Below are positions 38,369-51,645 of a DNA stretch of 64,000 bases, in pieces (the stretch's first letter is position 1; each line of letters opens with the position of its first letter). The stretch covers positions 1,051,586-1,115,585 of the forward strand of contig VWZW01001240.1 in NCBI GenBank assembly GCA_013397115.1. Reading direction: 5' to 3'. A program made the translations under genes and the position numbers. The stretch comes from Edolisoma coerulescens (Eukaryota > Chordata > Aves > Passeriformes > Campephagidae). Under the pieces are notes generated by a model that saw only the letters and a program-made list of their open reading frames with translations, did no database searches and was not told the origin of the DNA.

Positions 38369-39154
38369 AAGCCAGCAATCTTATGTGATACATAAAACCA
38401 CTGCATCAAAATTCAAAGGTGCATTTCTCTTAGGCCTTTAAAACCACTGAGCTCTGAGGTTTGGAGAGCTGCTCCTGCACACATCTCACATTGTTTCAGA
38501 TGGCAGAAAGAGTTTGAATTTCTTTAAACATTGGTCTGCTTTTCAAATCCCAATGGTGACCTTGTTCAAGCTGATGCTGCAGAGTTAGAATTGAAAACCA
38601 GCTCTGAAACCACCCCATCAGTGCCTCACAGTCTCCTCTTTTGGTCCAGGGAAATCTGACTTTGGGAGAAAGAGCAGTAGTGGTCTGGATCCATCTCTCA
38701 TACATGGGAACGACATCTTTACCACCTGAAACACCATAAATAAGAGCTTCACAGAAACATTAGTCTAAAAAGCATTCTCCACAATCCTTTGGGAAGATAA
38801 AGAGAACCATCTAAAGAAAAAAAAGAGACAAGTTTCTAATTCTACTCATTCTACTGTTCTCTATATGATAGAGCAATATGGGACATCTGACACTGCTCTA
38901 TCTAAAACAAAACAGCATAAAAATCATCTTTAGACTATTTTTCAATACTATTCAAAAGGCACCTGCCTCACAAAAGCTGAAGAGAACCATGCTAAAATGG
39001 TTCGTTAGCATAAAATTCTAAGCTAATTGCTAATATTTTAATGCCTTTTGAAGCACCCTTTCACCATTCTTTTTTCAAACACCACCACCCCCAAATGATA
39101 AAATTCATCAAATCCTTACTGATATTCTCTTGATTGGAGTCTGTTTTTAAAATA

Positions 39155-39207
39155 AGTATATATAGAATATACATATATGTATATCTATATACCTATAAGA
39201 TAGATAT
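39155..39207. repeat. TA-rich tract with 18-bp perfect palindrome
   Basis: A TATA-rich low-complexity stretch. Within it, ATATACATATATGTATAT at 39167-39184 equals its own reverse complement. It could extrude as a cruciform and is probably a decayed microsatellite. Confidence 0.75.
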
Positions 39208-42084
39208 TTTTAAAACACTGTAGGTCCATCACTCCAGCCAGTGACATTCCTGATTTCCATGTTACTATTATGTCAAAGTGAAGAGAATTTCATTCAGAGA
39301 TATTCTGATGAAGTCATAGGCACTACAAAAGACAAGAATAAGTCATTTCTACCAGTTCTTCCAGTTTTGAAGACTGTCTCAGATCAGTACACATTTACGA
39401 GTGATCAGATTTCAGGATATTATTTATATTCATATAAAGTTTGTCAAGGCTTTTGTCTTGCTTGATAAATACTTACTCTCTATAAACCAGATGCCTGTAA
39501 CAGCTGTATTTACTTACATTCTCTATCCTGCCTGCAAGCATGCTTAAGTATAGTACTTAAAAAAACCACATATCTTGCTCCTGTTGAACAAGTAGTAGCA
39601 TTAACCTCCCCACATCTTTATAATTCTATACAAAACAAGCCACGCAGAACCATAGAGAGAAAAGGAACTGTTCCTTCAGGAGGTGCTTTAACGAAATAGA
39701 AAAAGGCATAAACACCTCTGTATGCCTTGTGTGGAACATGGAAAGTCACACGAGGAAAAAAATACAAGGAACTTGCTATGTGTCCTGTCAGAAAATGGCT
39801 GCTACACAAAAGCAAAACTTATTGCCCTAAGGGAATCCTGCATTTAATTCGCTGTTTTTTGTTTTCCATCTTGCTTTCCTGCTGGAGTTACACCTTCCAG
39901 CAAGGCAGAGTGTCAAGAAGCTTCAGTGTACAAAGATCATCTGACAACAATGTATCCAGACTGTCAGATGGAGTGTGTACATTGGAGAGAATTATCTCGG
40001 AGAACATATCTGTCCACATAATTGTAAAATTGTACTTAGAGGCAAGTAAATGCTTCTCTCCAATTTAAAACATCTATTCCATTTTAACTACCCCTTGCTC
40101 TTCAGGTGCCTGCTTCAGATGAAGAAAGACACGAAGAATCACAGAAACACACTGTCACTTAAAGAGAAGACAGATGCGTGTTTGTTTTAAATGATTCATA
40201 AGCACTTGCTGTGCAACAGTGCTGCCTCTCCTGCCAGTTATCACTGGAAATTTATTTTAGCAGATTTTTCAAGTTAGCCAATATAAGTAATGTAATGTTA
40301 GTAATGAGATAACAAGAACCATGGGTGAGGCAGCTGCACTGGTATCAGGGCAACAGCAGAGGAGGTTAAAGTTTTTATCACACAGTGCAAGATTAGGAAG
40401 GTCTAAAGTACATTGGTGTGGTCACAAGAGAGACACAGCAGTTACTATCAGTTCATCTTTTCCTGAATAGCACTGGTGCAACAGGACTAACTCTAGCTGA
40501 AAGAAAAAGAAGTAAATGAAAGGAATATGCTTGAAACTACTTGACTATAATGATCAAAGTATGATAGAAACAAGAGAATGGCAGTTTTGTATAGAAAAAA
40601 AAAAAATCTGTATTTGATATAGTTCAGGCTTCCTTTTGTGTCAGCACTTTAAAAAACACAGCAAAGGTTGAGACAATTCTGTTAACATTACTGGGAAAGT
40701 TACTAAACCTATATGAGGTTTTAAATACAGCTTATATTTAACTAATAGCCTGAACTGCAAACCTACAACCAAGATGCTTTGCATCATATCCCAATTTTCA
40801 GTGCATTTGGCCAAGGTAGAAATGAAGCAAACTAATCAAAAAGTCATTCTTCATGTGAGAAAATGACTCAATTCCCAATCTTGCCAAGTTTCTAACTCCA
40901 AATTCAGAACACTCCTCATTTACTATCAATGCAATTAAAGTGCAGCTATTAAGACTTCATGAACTTCACTCTTTTCATAAATACTTAAGTTTTTTGGTAT
41001 GTTATAGGGTAATGTATATTACCACAATTGTTATAAATGCAGGTAGCTGCTAAAAATATTCTTCAGGACAAAATTATTGTTCAAGTGTTCACAAAACAGT
41101 GAAACAATTCATCAAAACAATTATTTATTCTCATAATCAGAGAGAAAATAGTAATAGTAACTAGAGTACCCAGCAGACCAAAATTATTGAATTGTGCTAT
41201 CAGATATGTGCAATTAACTCTTGCAGCCTTCTGGATAGACCATCTTTTCTACTTAACTTTACTTGTACTCACTGCAGTGGAAATTATGGCTCCTACTCCT
41301 GCTGAATGATGGAACTGGTCCAGATAGCCTGGGAACAGTTTCATAAGGCTGGATCCCAGCTCAAAGCAAGAGAAACAACTGGTACAAGCAGTGAATATAC
41401 AGCATGCTCAGTACAACATTTCTGTACGTGCACCAACAGCCAGAGCACCTGTCCCTGGGAACAAGCCCCAGCAATGCCAGCCTTTTCCTTAGGATTTACC
41501 AGGACCTTTCCCACACATCGCATTCAGAGTACATTTTCTCCACCACAGTCTGCAGTGCAGGACTTCAGCCTGTTCTTCTTTCTTCTAAACATTTAATCTG
41601 ACATTTTATGCTTTCTGTTGATATAATAGAGAGCCTAAGTACGAGAAACACTGGTATTTCTATTCAGTATAATTAATCACAATTTAGAGGGGCTATATAA
41701 AAACTAAATAGAAAAGCAGTGTTAGAAAATACAGTAAAGATACTGCACCTAAAAACCCTGACTAACAATTGGGTAAAACTGACATAACAATCAAATGGAG
41801 ATACTTTTCACAAACCAAAAGACAGATACATTACATTTCAAAATGCTAAGTAAGGTATCATAGTATCTCAATAAAATACAGGCAGCTAAAACATCATAAA
41901 ATAAACCCCCACTATCTTTCAATACTAGAAAAAGGAAGTCACAGTAACAGTCAAACCCCAGTAAGAGATGAACCTCTAATCAAGAAAGAAAGCACATTTT
42001 TAGTGGCTTTTCCTCTTTGAGGAAATTCCTGAGCAATACCTGCTTACTAGCTCAAAGTAAAACCTGTAAGGTAAGAAACGCCAA

Positions 42085-42096
42085 CCCCCCCCCCCC
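42085..42096 (+). repeat. C12 homopolymer
   Basis: Twelve C residues flanked by AA on both sides. Confidence 0.9.
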
Positions 42097-42630
42097 AATA
42101 GCCACATGAATGGGATACTGCAGCCACCAAAACATTTTCTTTTAACCACAAACAGATTATAATTTACAGTGTAAGAGATTAAAGACCATTTTATTACTTC
42201 TCAGTGCCATTCTGCCCTTACAGTGCTGTAATTATGACTGGTCAAGTAGATCTTTAATTTGCACACCTCAAACACTGATTATTTGTATTCTGCAGACATC
42301 TACAAATACATACATCAAAGCTGCTGGCTTCCACAGAATGTTAACCAGGGCCCATTGTTCTTATATTCTTTTTAGAGTTGAATCCTGGTGCATTAGGTCT
42401 ATAAACAGGTCCACTTAGTCATTTTCTTACAAGCTATTCATGTAGAAACTATAATGTTCTGTTCTCCCCAGAAGCTTATAATACATCACATGGATAATTG
42501 CATTTGAAAAGATTAAGCATGAAACACAAGAAACACCAATAAAATTCAAAGTACACCTGAGTCATCACAGGAGAAATACCATTATTTCTTAAAGAGTAGG
42601 TAACATGGGGGGGATGGGGAGGGAATCAGG

Positions 42631-42664
42631 AAAAAAAAAACCAAAACAATACAAAAAAAACCAA
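42631..42664 (+). repeat. A-rich repeat (A10 CCAAAA ... A8 CCAA)
   Basis: Two A runs, each followed by CCAA, stand directly downstream of a G-rich patch at 42607-42625. Confidence 0.8.
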
Positions 42665-42754
42665 TTCAAGTTTCAAAGAGCAGATTCCTGTAAGCACTGA
42701 GCAAGCATATTAGGCTTCAAATTATACATACTGACCTGACACACAAGGAGCATG

Positions 42755-42776
42755 CCATGAAATATCCATGAAATAT
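42755..42776 (+). repeat. 11-bp tandem duplication
   Basis: CCATGAAATAT occurs twice head to tail. Confidence 0.8.
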
Positions 42777-44388
42777 TAAACACAAACTACAGTAGAATTA
42801 GCCTCATATACACCCAACAGGGCATAAATCTTCACTAAGTCTCCTACAACATGCAAAACACTCACACAAATAATGTATTGAGAGAAGACTTCCCCAGCTT
42901 CTGCGCTCCTGAAGCTAGAAAGTCTTTCCTAAAAATTAGAATAAGTTCAACTGTGGAATCTCTAAATAGTGACAAACACTAAACCTGTTCAATCAAATGC
43001 AGTGTAACAGGAGACATTTTCAAAAGCTGTTACTGACTTTCGTACATGCAATTGTTTCATATGAGCCACTGTATTTTGAAGAAATTACCTCTTTTCCAAT
43101 CATGTTAACCATTATCTGTTCTGACCCCCATTTAACTGGCAAGAATTCAACTACTCATTATGCTATGTATTAGTAGGAGACAGCAAGAACTGTTTAAACT
43201 ATCTGAGCACCTTCAGGATAACTTCCACTGTTTTTCCCATTTACACTTGATTTAGAAAAAGTCGTGACAAAACACAATGCCACTTCTGAAACTAATAACA
43301 AAGTGTCATTTGAAATGGTTCATTGAACTTGCAAAACATGCATTGCATCCTTCCTGTTGAGCCAGTATCTATATTAAAGGCAGTAAATCCAATTTAAAAC
43401 AACTTTTAATCAAATTCAAGTGCTGAAGTTCTTAATATGGCAACTGACGGTATTCACAAAATACAGAGGGCAAGGTGTACATTTGAATGTCAGACTAGTT
43501 CAACTAATTAATGAGATATAAAATTAATTTTGGTATAGCAACATGCAGTTTTTCCAACTATTACACTGATTTATCTAGTGGAAAATACTGCAGGCACACC
43601 TTTCCCAAGTCCAGTTCAGTAGTCATTGTTATCAGCGGAGACACTCAGACTCAATCTTGGCTTCTCTGGAAGGATCCAGAAATCCAACTTGTCTGTGCAA
43701 TAACCCTTAGGTGCCAGCCCCTAAAGAAGGCAGAAACAACCTGATTGATATATGAGAGACCAGGATTCCACCTGTTTGGAAGGAGACAAGAAGCCATTCA
43801 TTTCAAGTATACTCAACTTGCCAAAACCAGAGGGGTTTGCATCCATCGGACCCCTGTGCTTGGTAGTTTTCTCAAGCCCCTGGGCAGACACAGCTCTGTC
43901 TCAATCCCCTGTGTTCTACCACTACTGAGTTACAAATATCTTTCTTCAGAACACAGATACTGCTAAATGGGACTGTGGTAACTGACTGTACCCCAGCACT
44001 CCCCTCTGTCTTTTTCAGTGTCACACACTGCAATGAGCTCCAGCTTCTCACTTTCGCAAAGCTTAGGGCCAGGATTTGAGGATGAGGCAAAGACATCACC
44101 AACTGAGGTAGCGGTGCTTTTCAAGGGTCACTGCTCTGCTGCCTATTTAAGCCTTCCTTGTAAGGCTTATCTCCCAGGAAACCCAAACGCATGAGCATTC
44201 TACGTTGAAACAGTAAAAGTGCAACAATCCTCTGTTTATTGAATCTGTTTCCCTGTTATTTACCACATAAAGACATTGTTCAGTAAGAATGCACAGACTA
44301 AGCAATGAGATAATGTTAAGGACTTCAGGCTCTTTCAAAAAACTCAAAAAACTTATGTTTATTTTTGAGATACCTTTATTCCTGTTCC

Positions 44389-44406
44389 AAAAAAAAAAAA
44401 AAAAAA
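44389..44406 (+). repeat. A18 homopolymer
   Basis: Eighteen A residues between TTCC and GAATG. No retrogene or LINE-like sequence is recognisable upstream, so it is not evidently a retrotransposon tail. Confidence 0.9.
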
Positions 44407-44718
44407 GAATGCCCATTCCTCAGCACACAGCACAGTTCAACTATTTTCAGCTCTGTCAGAGTTATTCCTGTTTGTTTGTGTTATTCTCCAAGTTATTACA
44501 AAAACATCACTTCAGGATCTAGGAATTGGCACAACAGTATTTCAGCTTCCACTCTTGCTTTGTAGCTGAGCATGTTCCATAGTCAATTCAACAGTAGTAG
44601 TCAAGCAAGTAATGCAAAAATGCAACTTCTGTTTTTCCTGTTAAACATGAACCCCTACTTCTGCAACATTTACAGAATCTGCACAGGTCACTCTTATCCC
44701 TTTTATGGAGCTTTTAAA

Positions 44719-44758
44719 CATTAACTGCATTAACTAATTAATTTGCCATTAACTAATT
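44719..44758 (+). promoter_or_regulatory. Cluster of CATTAACT motifs with TAAT cores
   Basis: CATTAACT starts at 44719, 44728 and 44747. The last two copies extend to a 12-bp perfect direct repeat CATTAACTAATT (44728-44739, 44747-44758). The ATTAA/TAATT cores resemble homeodomain sites. Function is inferred only; it may be simple AT-rich duplication. Confidence 0.3.
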
Positions 44759-45139
44759 TATCTACTGACCAAAGAGAGAGAAACTGACACTGGGAAATTA
44801 TTAGTTTGGAGGGTAAATTTATTTACAATAGTACAGTAGTGACAGAATTTAATCTCATACTTCTCATGAGAGCATGGAATCACTCACAGCTGCAGCAATT
44901 TGCGATAAATCCATGGAGAGATTCCATGATGGGAGTGGAATTAATTTGTGTCACCCCTAAGAGTGTATGTGCTCACTCAACAGTACCTGTATAAAACAAT
45001 ATTAAAAATACACAAATTGAGCAAACCAAATTAACCTCTTATTTGAGCTAGCACATGATACATGTCCTTCAATATCAAGATACAATAGTTTGCATCAATA
45101 AAATTCAGGGGATCACAAGAGTGGTCAGAATGACCAGAA

Positions 45140-45631
45140 CATTCTTTGCAGCCCGTCTTTATCTGTGTGAATGCGCTTGAGTAAAGGACCCAGCAACACA
45201 CAAGGGCAGTTAAGAGCCACTGAAAAATACATCACCAAGCTCAACCCCCCCACCCAAACCCAATCACTACATCACGCTGGAGACTACCACCAACTCACAA
45301 GTGCAGCAGAAGAGGGACCTCCGGGCCTGAATGAAGAGAGCAGCAATGAGATTCCCAAATCCTGTGGCAAAGAAACAACAGAGAGAAGCATAAGATGGAA
45401 GGATGAGCTGCTCCAACCGCATGGACTCGGGCTTCTGCAGGAACTTGATTTCTCCAACTCAACTCTTTTCTGGACCTTAATACAAGATGCCCTGAATACA
45501 TGAGCCTCCCACTAAGGTTCTAACTAATTAAGAAACTGGGCTGTTTTGAATGGAGGATGAAATAAACACAGCTTGCAAGATCCTTTTGTTATTAGCTCTG
45601 AATAACAGAGCACTGACGACAGAACCTGACA
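45140..45631 (+). other. Possible retroelement-derived block, unidentified
   Basis: This block has higher G+C than its flanks and reads like a retroviral R/U5 region near its end: AATAAA at 45561-45566, then a segment with a perfect GCTCTG-AATAA-CAGAGC hairpin (45595-45611), then AACCTGACA ending at 45631. It also holds an open frame of 110 codons (45171-45503) with hydrophilic, proline-containing content and no domain I recognise. I could not find a matching TG start or target duplication. It could be an LTR, a lncRNA terminal exon with its polyadenylation signal, or unique sequence. It ends 86 bases before the solo LTR at 45718. Confidence 0.25.
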
Positions 45632-45785
45632 CCCCGTTGAGGTGCACAGTACACACCACCTACAGCTCAAAGCAAAAGCTGTTTTCGCAGCTTATACACA
45701 GAGAATCCAAATGGCTTTGTTAGAAATGAACTAACTTTTGGATACAAATTAATGATGACAAAGTCGTCGAAGCAAAAGCAAACTG

Positions 45786-45791
45786 TTTATT
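45786..45791 (-). terminator. LTR polyadenylation signal AATAAA
   Basis: TTTATT on the + strand, read as AATAAA on the minus strand inside the solo LTR, downstream of its TATA box. Confidence 0.55.
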
Positions 45792-45872
45792 AGTTACGAG
45801 TCAGCTGAGTCGGGTGTGCGGCTCGCTCCACAAGAACCGAGCACACACACCCCCTTCAACAAAACGGCTACG

Positions 45873-45879
45873 TTTTATA
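45873..45879 (-). promoter_or_regulatory. LTR TATA box
   Basis: TTTTATA on the + strand reads TATAAAA on the minus strand, in a GC-rich setting, about 250 bases from the LTR 5' end at 46128. Confidence 0.55.
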
Positions 45880-48800
45880 CCCTTTCCCTGTGCCACTGGC
45901 TGGGTACTCGGGTCCTTACATTCTCTCCCGACCGCCTACTTTTCTCTGTCACCCCCTCTGTCACCTCCCTCTCAGTCTTCAGCTCCGCCCCTCTCCCAGC
46001 TCACAGCAACACCCAACAAACCCACCAGAACAAATCCAAACCGAAAAACAATACCACATAGAATCAGTAACTTTCTTATTTAACTTAGTAACCTTTTGGC
46101 TTCAGCAAAATATCACCCATCTCTCACAGCTTCAATTTCACCACTGAAAGAACCAGTGACAATGTGGTTGTGGCAGCAAAGTTTCCAGCATGCATTGTAC
46201 AATTCTGCCCAGAAGCCAAGGTAAGTACTCACGTTAAGCAGACCATCTGTAAAAGGGAGATAATATTTTGTCCTGCTTTTGGTATTATTGGCAAGGTATC
46301 TTCTATGTTTGAGCAGGAAGTTGCACTGCAGGTTATGACAAGAGCCACATTCGCTAGGTGGTAGTGTCAAACAAATAATAGTCATGCTAATAACTAGAAG
46401 GAACTATCAAGATGAATCAATATAAAAAGAAATTACAATGCTTATGTAAAACATTATTGTCTATTCATTGAAAAATTACAAACCACAGAATACAACTGAT
46501 CTGGCAACACGGCCAAATTGTTATTGATTTGCATTAAGAATTTTTCCCTACTTGGCATTTCTAGAATTTTTATATAATTGTAAATTAATGCCCATAGTGA
46601 AGATGAGATCTATTTTAAATCCCACACATCTGCTGAGATTCGCCATTCTGAAGTTAACTGTCTTGAAACCTACATTTACAGCACATGAAAGTAGTTCAAT
46701 TTCCCAATATTAACTCTTCTTACATCAATACCTGAATTTAAGATAGGTTACATTCTCGTTCATGTTGTAGAACAAAACCAAGAGTCTCTTTTCTGTGGGG
46801 TCACAAGAAACAAGTATTTTTGGAAAAGTTTTTCAGAGGAACAGATTTAGCTGAGAAGGCTAACATCTAAGTGACTGGATAACTGTGACTTACATTCTAA
46901 ATAAATGTAGGATGTAATCAAAACTTTTGAAGTTCAAATCACGAAAAAGTGATGATTAAATCAAAGTTTTTATTTCCACTAATGTCATTCTCTTTTTTTA
47001 ATATAAGCAATTTAGGCTGCTTTAATAAGGATTTTGGCATACAATACAGACTTCTAACATTCAAAATAGACTATTGACCTCCAGGATCGCTACTCAGCCC
47101 TATAAATACAGCAATGATCAATTCAAGATGCAGGCCAGCATCTCTGAAAACGATACCTCTTTGTACAGACTGTGAGTATGCAAACGTGTAAATTAGCCTG
47201 GAGAGAAAGTTACAGTAATGGGGGGATTCTGGAGAGTGTTACACTCCACTATGATGCAGGTATCAAAAACTAAGAGGTTTGTTTCAAACAAAATTCATTA
47301 CAATTATATAAAAAAAAAATTACAGTTATTTTCTCCCATGCTTCTATAATTTTATTTTGAAATTAAAATTACTGTGTGATACCAAAGGATACATGACTAT
47401 TTGAGAGAATTTGAGAGATACATTACACATGCCTCACTGAGCTTCACATGAGCCATCCTCAAAACTCAATAGTGATCTAGTGATATTGAAATGAACACTA
47501 CAACTACTATTTTTTTTGTGAGGGAATTTAGCATTTAAGCTTCACAAACCAGCACGTTACTTCCTGATTACTCTAAGTCCTTATCACTAAGCGAATTTAT
47601 CATATCTTTTGTCCTCCATTGTTAATCTCACACTTCCACACAAGGAATTAATCAGAGAGCAACAAGCCAGTACCTCTGATACCTGATATCATTTACGACA
47701 TTTCTTTATTAACAAGAAAAGAGACTCTCTATCAAAGCTCCAGCTTCAGGTTTTACAAGCAGCAGACAGAACAACTGTGGGTTCAGCTTCAGAAACAGAA
47801 CCACACTGAGAGGGCTCAGAAAAATATTTTTATTGATCATTACCTGATAATCTTCATGCTCATCTGGACAATTTTAGACTCACACTACCATATAGCTTTG
47901 CCATCTATTTGCCCTGTAGTACTTCACCTGCTGTAAAACATTCAGGTCATTGAAGCTGCAGCCCCCTGACTAGGAAAACACTCACTGCAGTGAGAAGAGG
48001 ACCCACAGAGGACCCAACACACCCCAACCAGCAGAGAGGCCAAAGTCTGCTGCAGACAGGCCACAGCTTGACAAGGGAGAAAAATTAAATTATCATCACA
48101 GAACAGAGAAAAAACTGCGTCAAAGCAAACAATGAGACATTCAGGGGACAGGAAAGCAAAGAATCTTCTAAAGAAAAAATTGAAGTGGGCTTTGCTAAGA
48201 ATGTTGGGGCTTGTTTTTTTAAAATCATCAGTATCTTTGGTTAGACAGGCCTTTTCTCCAAATTGCTTTTAACATAAAAAGCAAATCATAAAAGACCACA
48301 AAATTATTATTTCTTCTAGCCACCGCTGCAAACTACCTGAAGTTATAACACAGGGAGAATTAAATATCATATGCTGCAAAGTTCTTTTTATTTTTATCTG
48401 ATACTTCACTTGATACTCAAGGAGAAAATTGTGTGCTACTTTGTAGATGCTCCTAAATTAAATTTCCTTGTTGAAATTAGAAACTTTGACATTTAAAATG
48501 AATTTTAATAGGGTAATAAACTTAGGATATTTCATAACTCCATCCAAGATATGAGGCATCTCTGACCTACTCACAGCTTAGACTGAATGAAAGTCATCAT
48601 TAAACACTCATGAGGCGGCACACCAACAGACACTTTGGAGTGAGTTATTTGAGTGGTAATGACAAATATGAAAAAAAAAAAAAGAGCTGTTCATCCTCTT
48701 ATTAGAACTATATTGTGATATTGTAATTCCTAAACTCAGTACAGTTATATGAGACATGTTATAAATTGGCCCAAAGCAATCAGTAATTCTGATTTCTGTG

Positions 48801-49383
48801 TGCAAACTGATTAGGAACATTTACAAAATCTTCCTAGAAATCAGGCCAATATATAAAAGAGAAACAGAGTTCTTATAAATGATACAGAAAAAGGAAAGAG
48901 AAAATGCTAAAAGTTCTTATTATGAGAAATTAAAAAGCTCCTTTTCTAAAAATTATGGAACTGCTGTAAGTCAAGTAACAGGGGGATGTCCATGCATGCT
49001 GTTCACCAGTGCAGCCTGGTTTTATTAGCACTGCAATAAAAAAAAAGTCTTATAATCAATTGTTCCATAGGCAGCCATCAGCCCTGTTGCTTAGCATAGG
49101 AAAGTTTATCCCTTCATCCCCATTCCAACATAAATATTAAGTTTTTTCAGCTCCACTGATCTGTACCAGTAATGCAGGAAGATTCCTGAAACTACTAAAT
49201 CTCACAAGTTCTCACTGATAAAATGAGACAGGCTGGTAGAGATTTACTTGGTTTAGAAACTGAATTAATCTTCTGCTTTATCAAAACTGGATTTAAGCAA
49301 ATAGTCACAATAGTTTTAATGGAACTCTACAGCTTTATAACAAATTCAGTTTACTGTGCAGTAGGATGGTGCAACAGTACCAT

Positions 49384-49438
49384 CCAAACAAACAAACAAA
49401 CAAAAAACCCAAAAAAACCCAAACAAACAAAAAAAAAG
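49384..49438 (+). repeat. (CAAA)n and A-rich simple repeat
   Basis: Four CAAA units are followed by A runs interrupted by CCC, then more CAAA units and a final A9 run. Confidence 0.85.
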
Positions 49439-51628
49439 AGGATTAAGGGAGTGAAAATGTTCCAAGAGAAAAGACCTTTATCAGTACCATAAGTCTCCTT
49501 TGCAAAAATGCCCAAAGCAACTGTAGACTAAGTAAAGCAATATGATCTGTACCTTGTCCAGAATATCTATCAGTTTGCCATTCCAACTGCCATACTTGGA
49601 GGGAAGACATGCACTCAATGCACAAAACACATCACATTTGATGAGACCTTTTAAAGGTCAGGATTTTATTTAAGAAAGTGATTCAGTGCAGGTTACTAAG
49701 TTACTGGTCAAATGTAGAACTGATTCACTCCTGTATGCCATAATCCCTATGGTGAAAGCAAATATGGGAACTACTTGCACCTGACTTTCTGTGGAAGGGA
49801 TATAACATACAGTGAATATAACTACAGTCAGAAAAGGTCTGGGATAACACAAGAAATAGAATACATATTTCTGCAGATATCAATAATGCAGTTATCATCA
49901 AAATTGCATTACAAAATTAGTTCTTAAAAACTGAGATCCAAAGCATAACTTGCAAAAGGATTAGCAAATCAATTGTCTGCAAAGCCATTTCTATATGTTT
50001 GCTCTGTGGGTGACCATGAAAGGGAATGTGTTCCATAAATGCCATAAATGCAGGCTTTTGACTGAAGTTCAAGCTGTGCATGTTTTCCAACAATTCTCAT
50101 TTCACAGAGATTTAAGATAAAAGTCAGACTCTTAAGTAACTAAATTCCAGACTAAGTATCAAGATGGTATCAAGAGGGGAACTTAAACCCCTTACTGAGG
50201 CTTCAGAACATCAGGTAACCCCAGTGGCCCATGACTGACTGTTAGCAGGAACTTTCCTCACTTCCACCTCAAACAGAGGATGGGACAAGATAGGAACAGT
50301 GAAACTTAGAAACAACCAGATAACAAAACCATCATTAGAAAATGAATGGCTGCAATCCCCTGGCCAGCTGCAGATAAACAATGACCCTACAGTTCTTCCC
50401 CTCAACACACAAACAACAATGCATCCTCCAGGTGTCAAGGCAGGAATCATTTGGTCAAAAGTTGTACAGAAAATATCTGCATTAGCATCAATCATGCACC
50501 AGAATGCTTCTTCCTCTCAAGTAATACTCCTTCCCACTCCCCTAATTAAATCTGCTTATTCATTTTACAGTAGGCCAACAGATTCTGACAAAGCAGCAGC
50601 AGTCAGGACTCTTAAATTAATAAAAAAAAATTTGTACATATTGATAACTGCATATTCCCAAGTTACTTTCCAAAACAGATGAGAGAGAGTCAGGTATATA
50701 GGGAAATAGTCACATGTATAAAAATACAAACATGTGCACGCAACACGGGTGTGAGCAAGGGAGAAGCCACACCAGTAACAGTGAGGAATGCAGACTGCAT
50801 CACACAAAAAATTTAACAGATGATCCTGAAATACAAATGTAAAGTATCGAAACATTTTTAAATTACTAAAATAGGCATATTATATTCTATATAAGTAAAA
50901 ACATCGCAAAGGATTAGATCCAAAAATCAGAATAACCTTTGTCAGTTTGAATAAAATATTTCCATAGGCATAGTTTGTAATTAAACACCTTCTGGCAAAC
51001 CAGAAAATATCCAGCAGGAAACAGGGAAATATAAGGAAACATGATACTCATTTTGAAGGCAATATCAGAAAGAAATCTGGAACACAGCATAGATGCTGGT
51101 GCATTAATATGAATGCTAGTTCAGAGATTCAAAACCTTTATCAAACTCCACATCAGCTAAATAAAATGAATTCTTAATGAAAAGTTATTTCTCAATTTTG
51201 CATATTTTGATTGAGTATAAACACTCCTAAGGTATCGATAGTGATAACACTGCAGTATAGATGTTTCCTCATCATTTGACCAAAAAGGAGAATATTAAAA
51301 GCAACACATATTGAAATGAAGAATATCTAAAAATAACATTGCGAAGTTTTGCGACAGATGCCCTCATTCCTTGTGCACCAAGAAAGTTAATTTTTAAGCA
51401 AATGACAGGAACTTTAAGAGCCAAGGAGCAGCAGCAATGCTGCCCCATTCCCACTGCCCTGAATATCAATAATGACACAAGGGCCAGAACATCAGAACTA
51501 CACTTGGGGAAGATATTTCAAAATAAACAGGATTATTTGATTTACAAATTAGGACTATTACATGCTTATAAAACCGAAAGAAATGGGAATGTATTCTTGA
51601 AATTAAGAAAGAGAGAAAGCTTTAAAAT

Positions 51629-51645
51629 AAAAAAAAAACCAAACC
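51629..51645 (+). repeat. A10 run followed by CCAAACC
   Basis: Same form as the repeat at 38342-38368. Confidence 0.8.

Larger units (their letters stand above)
30669..45139. other. Gene-free AT-rich unique DNA
   Basis: This 14-kb stretch has no transposable element or gene that I recognise. It holds homopolymers (C runs at 37988-38000 and 42085-42096; A runs at 38342-38358, 42631-42640 and 44389-44406), a TA-rich palindrome (39167-39184), a 12-bp hairpin (37505-37535), a small hairpin at 44148-44169 and a triple CATTAACT cluster (44719-44758). A moderately GC-richer patch at 36235-36460 contains short open frames but no recognisable exon. Confidence 0.62.
45718..46128 (-). mobile_element. 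Solo ERV LTR, antisense, with intact borders
   Basis: On the + strand it runs from TGTTAGAAATG to ATCTCTCACA, giving near-symmetrical TGT(T/G)AG...CT(C/A)ACA ends. The four bases GCTT lie immediately before (45714-45717) and immediately after (46129-46132), consistent with a 4-bp target duplication. Read on the minus strand, it has a TATAAAA box at 45879-45873, and about 85 bases further on an AATAAA signal at 45791-45786, the order and spacing of an LTR promoter and R region. CpG content is far above the flanks, suggesting a fairly recent insertion. No internal retroviral sequence is present. I do not know the family. A 4-bp duplication would favour a gammaretrovirus-like (class I) origin, but four bases can match by chance. 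Confidence 0.78.

Noticed and set aside
46133..46220. Open + strand segment ending in a good GTAAGT donor
   Set aside because: The only acceptor-like CAG lies at the solo LTR terminus, so the pairing is probably accidental.
50299..50682. 127-codon open frame
   Set aside because: No recognisable domain. An antisense frame overlaps it, as expected for chance openness.
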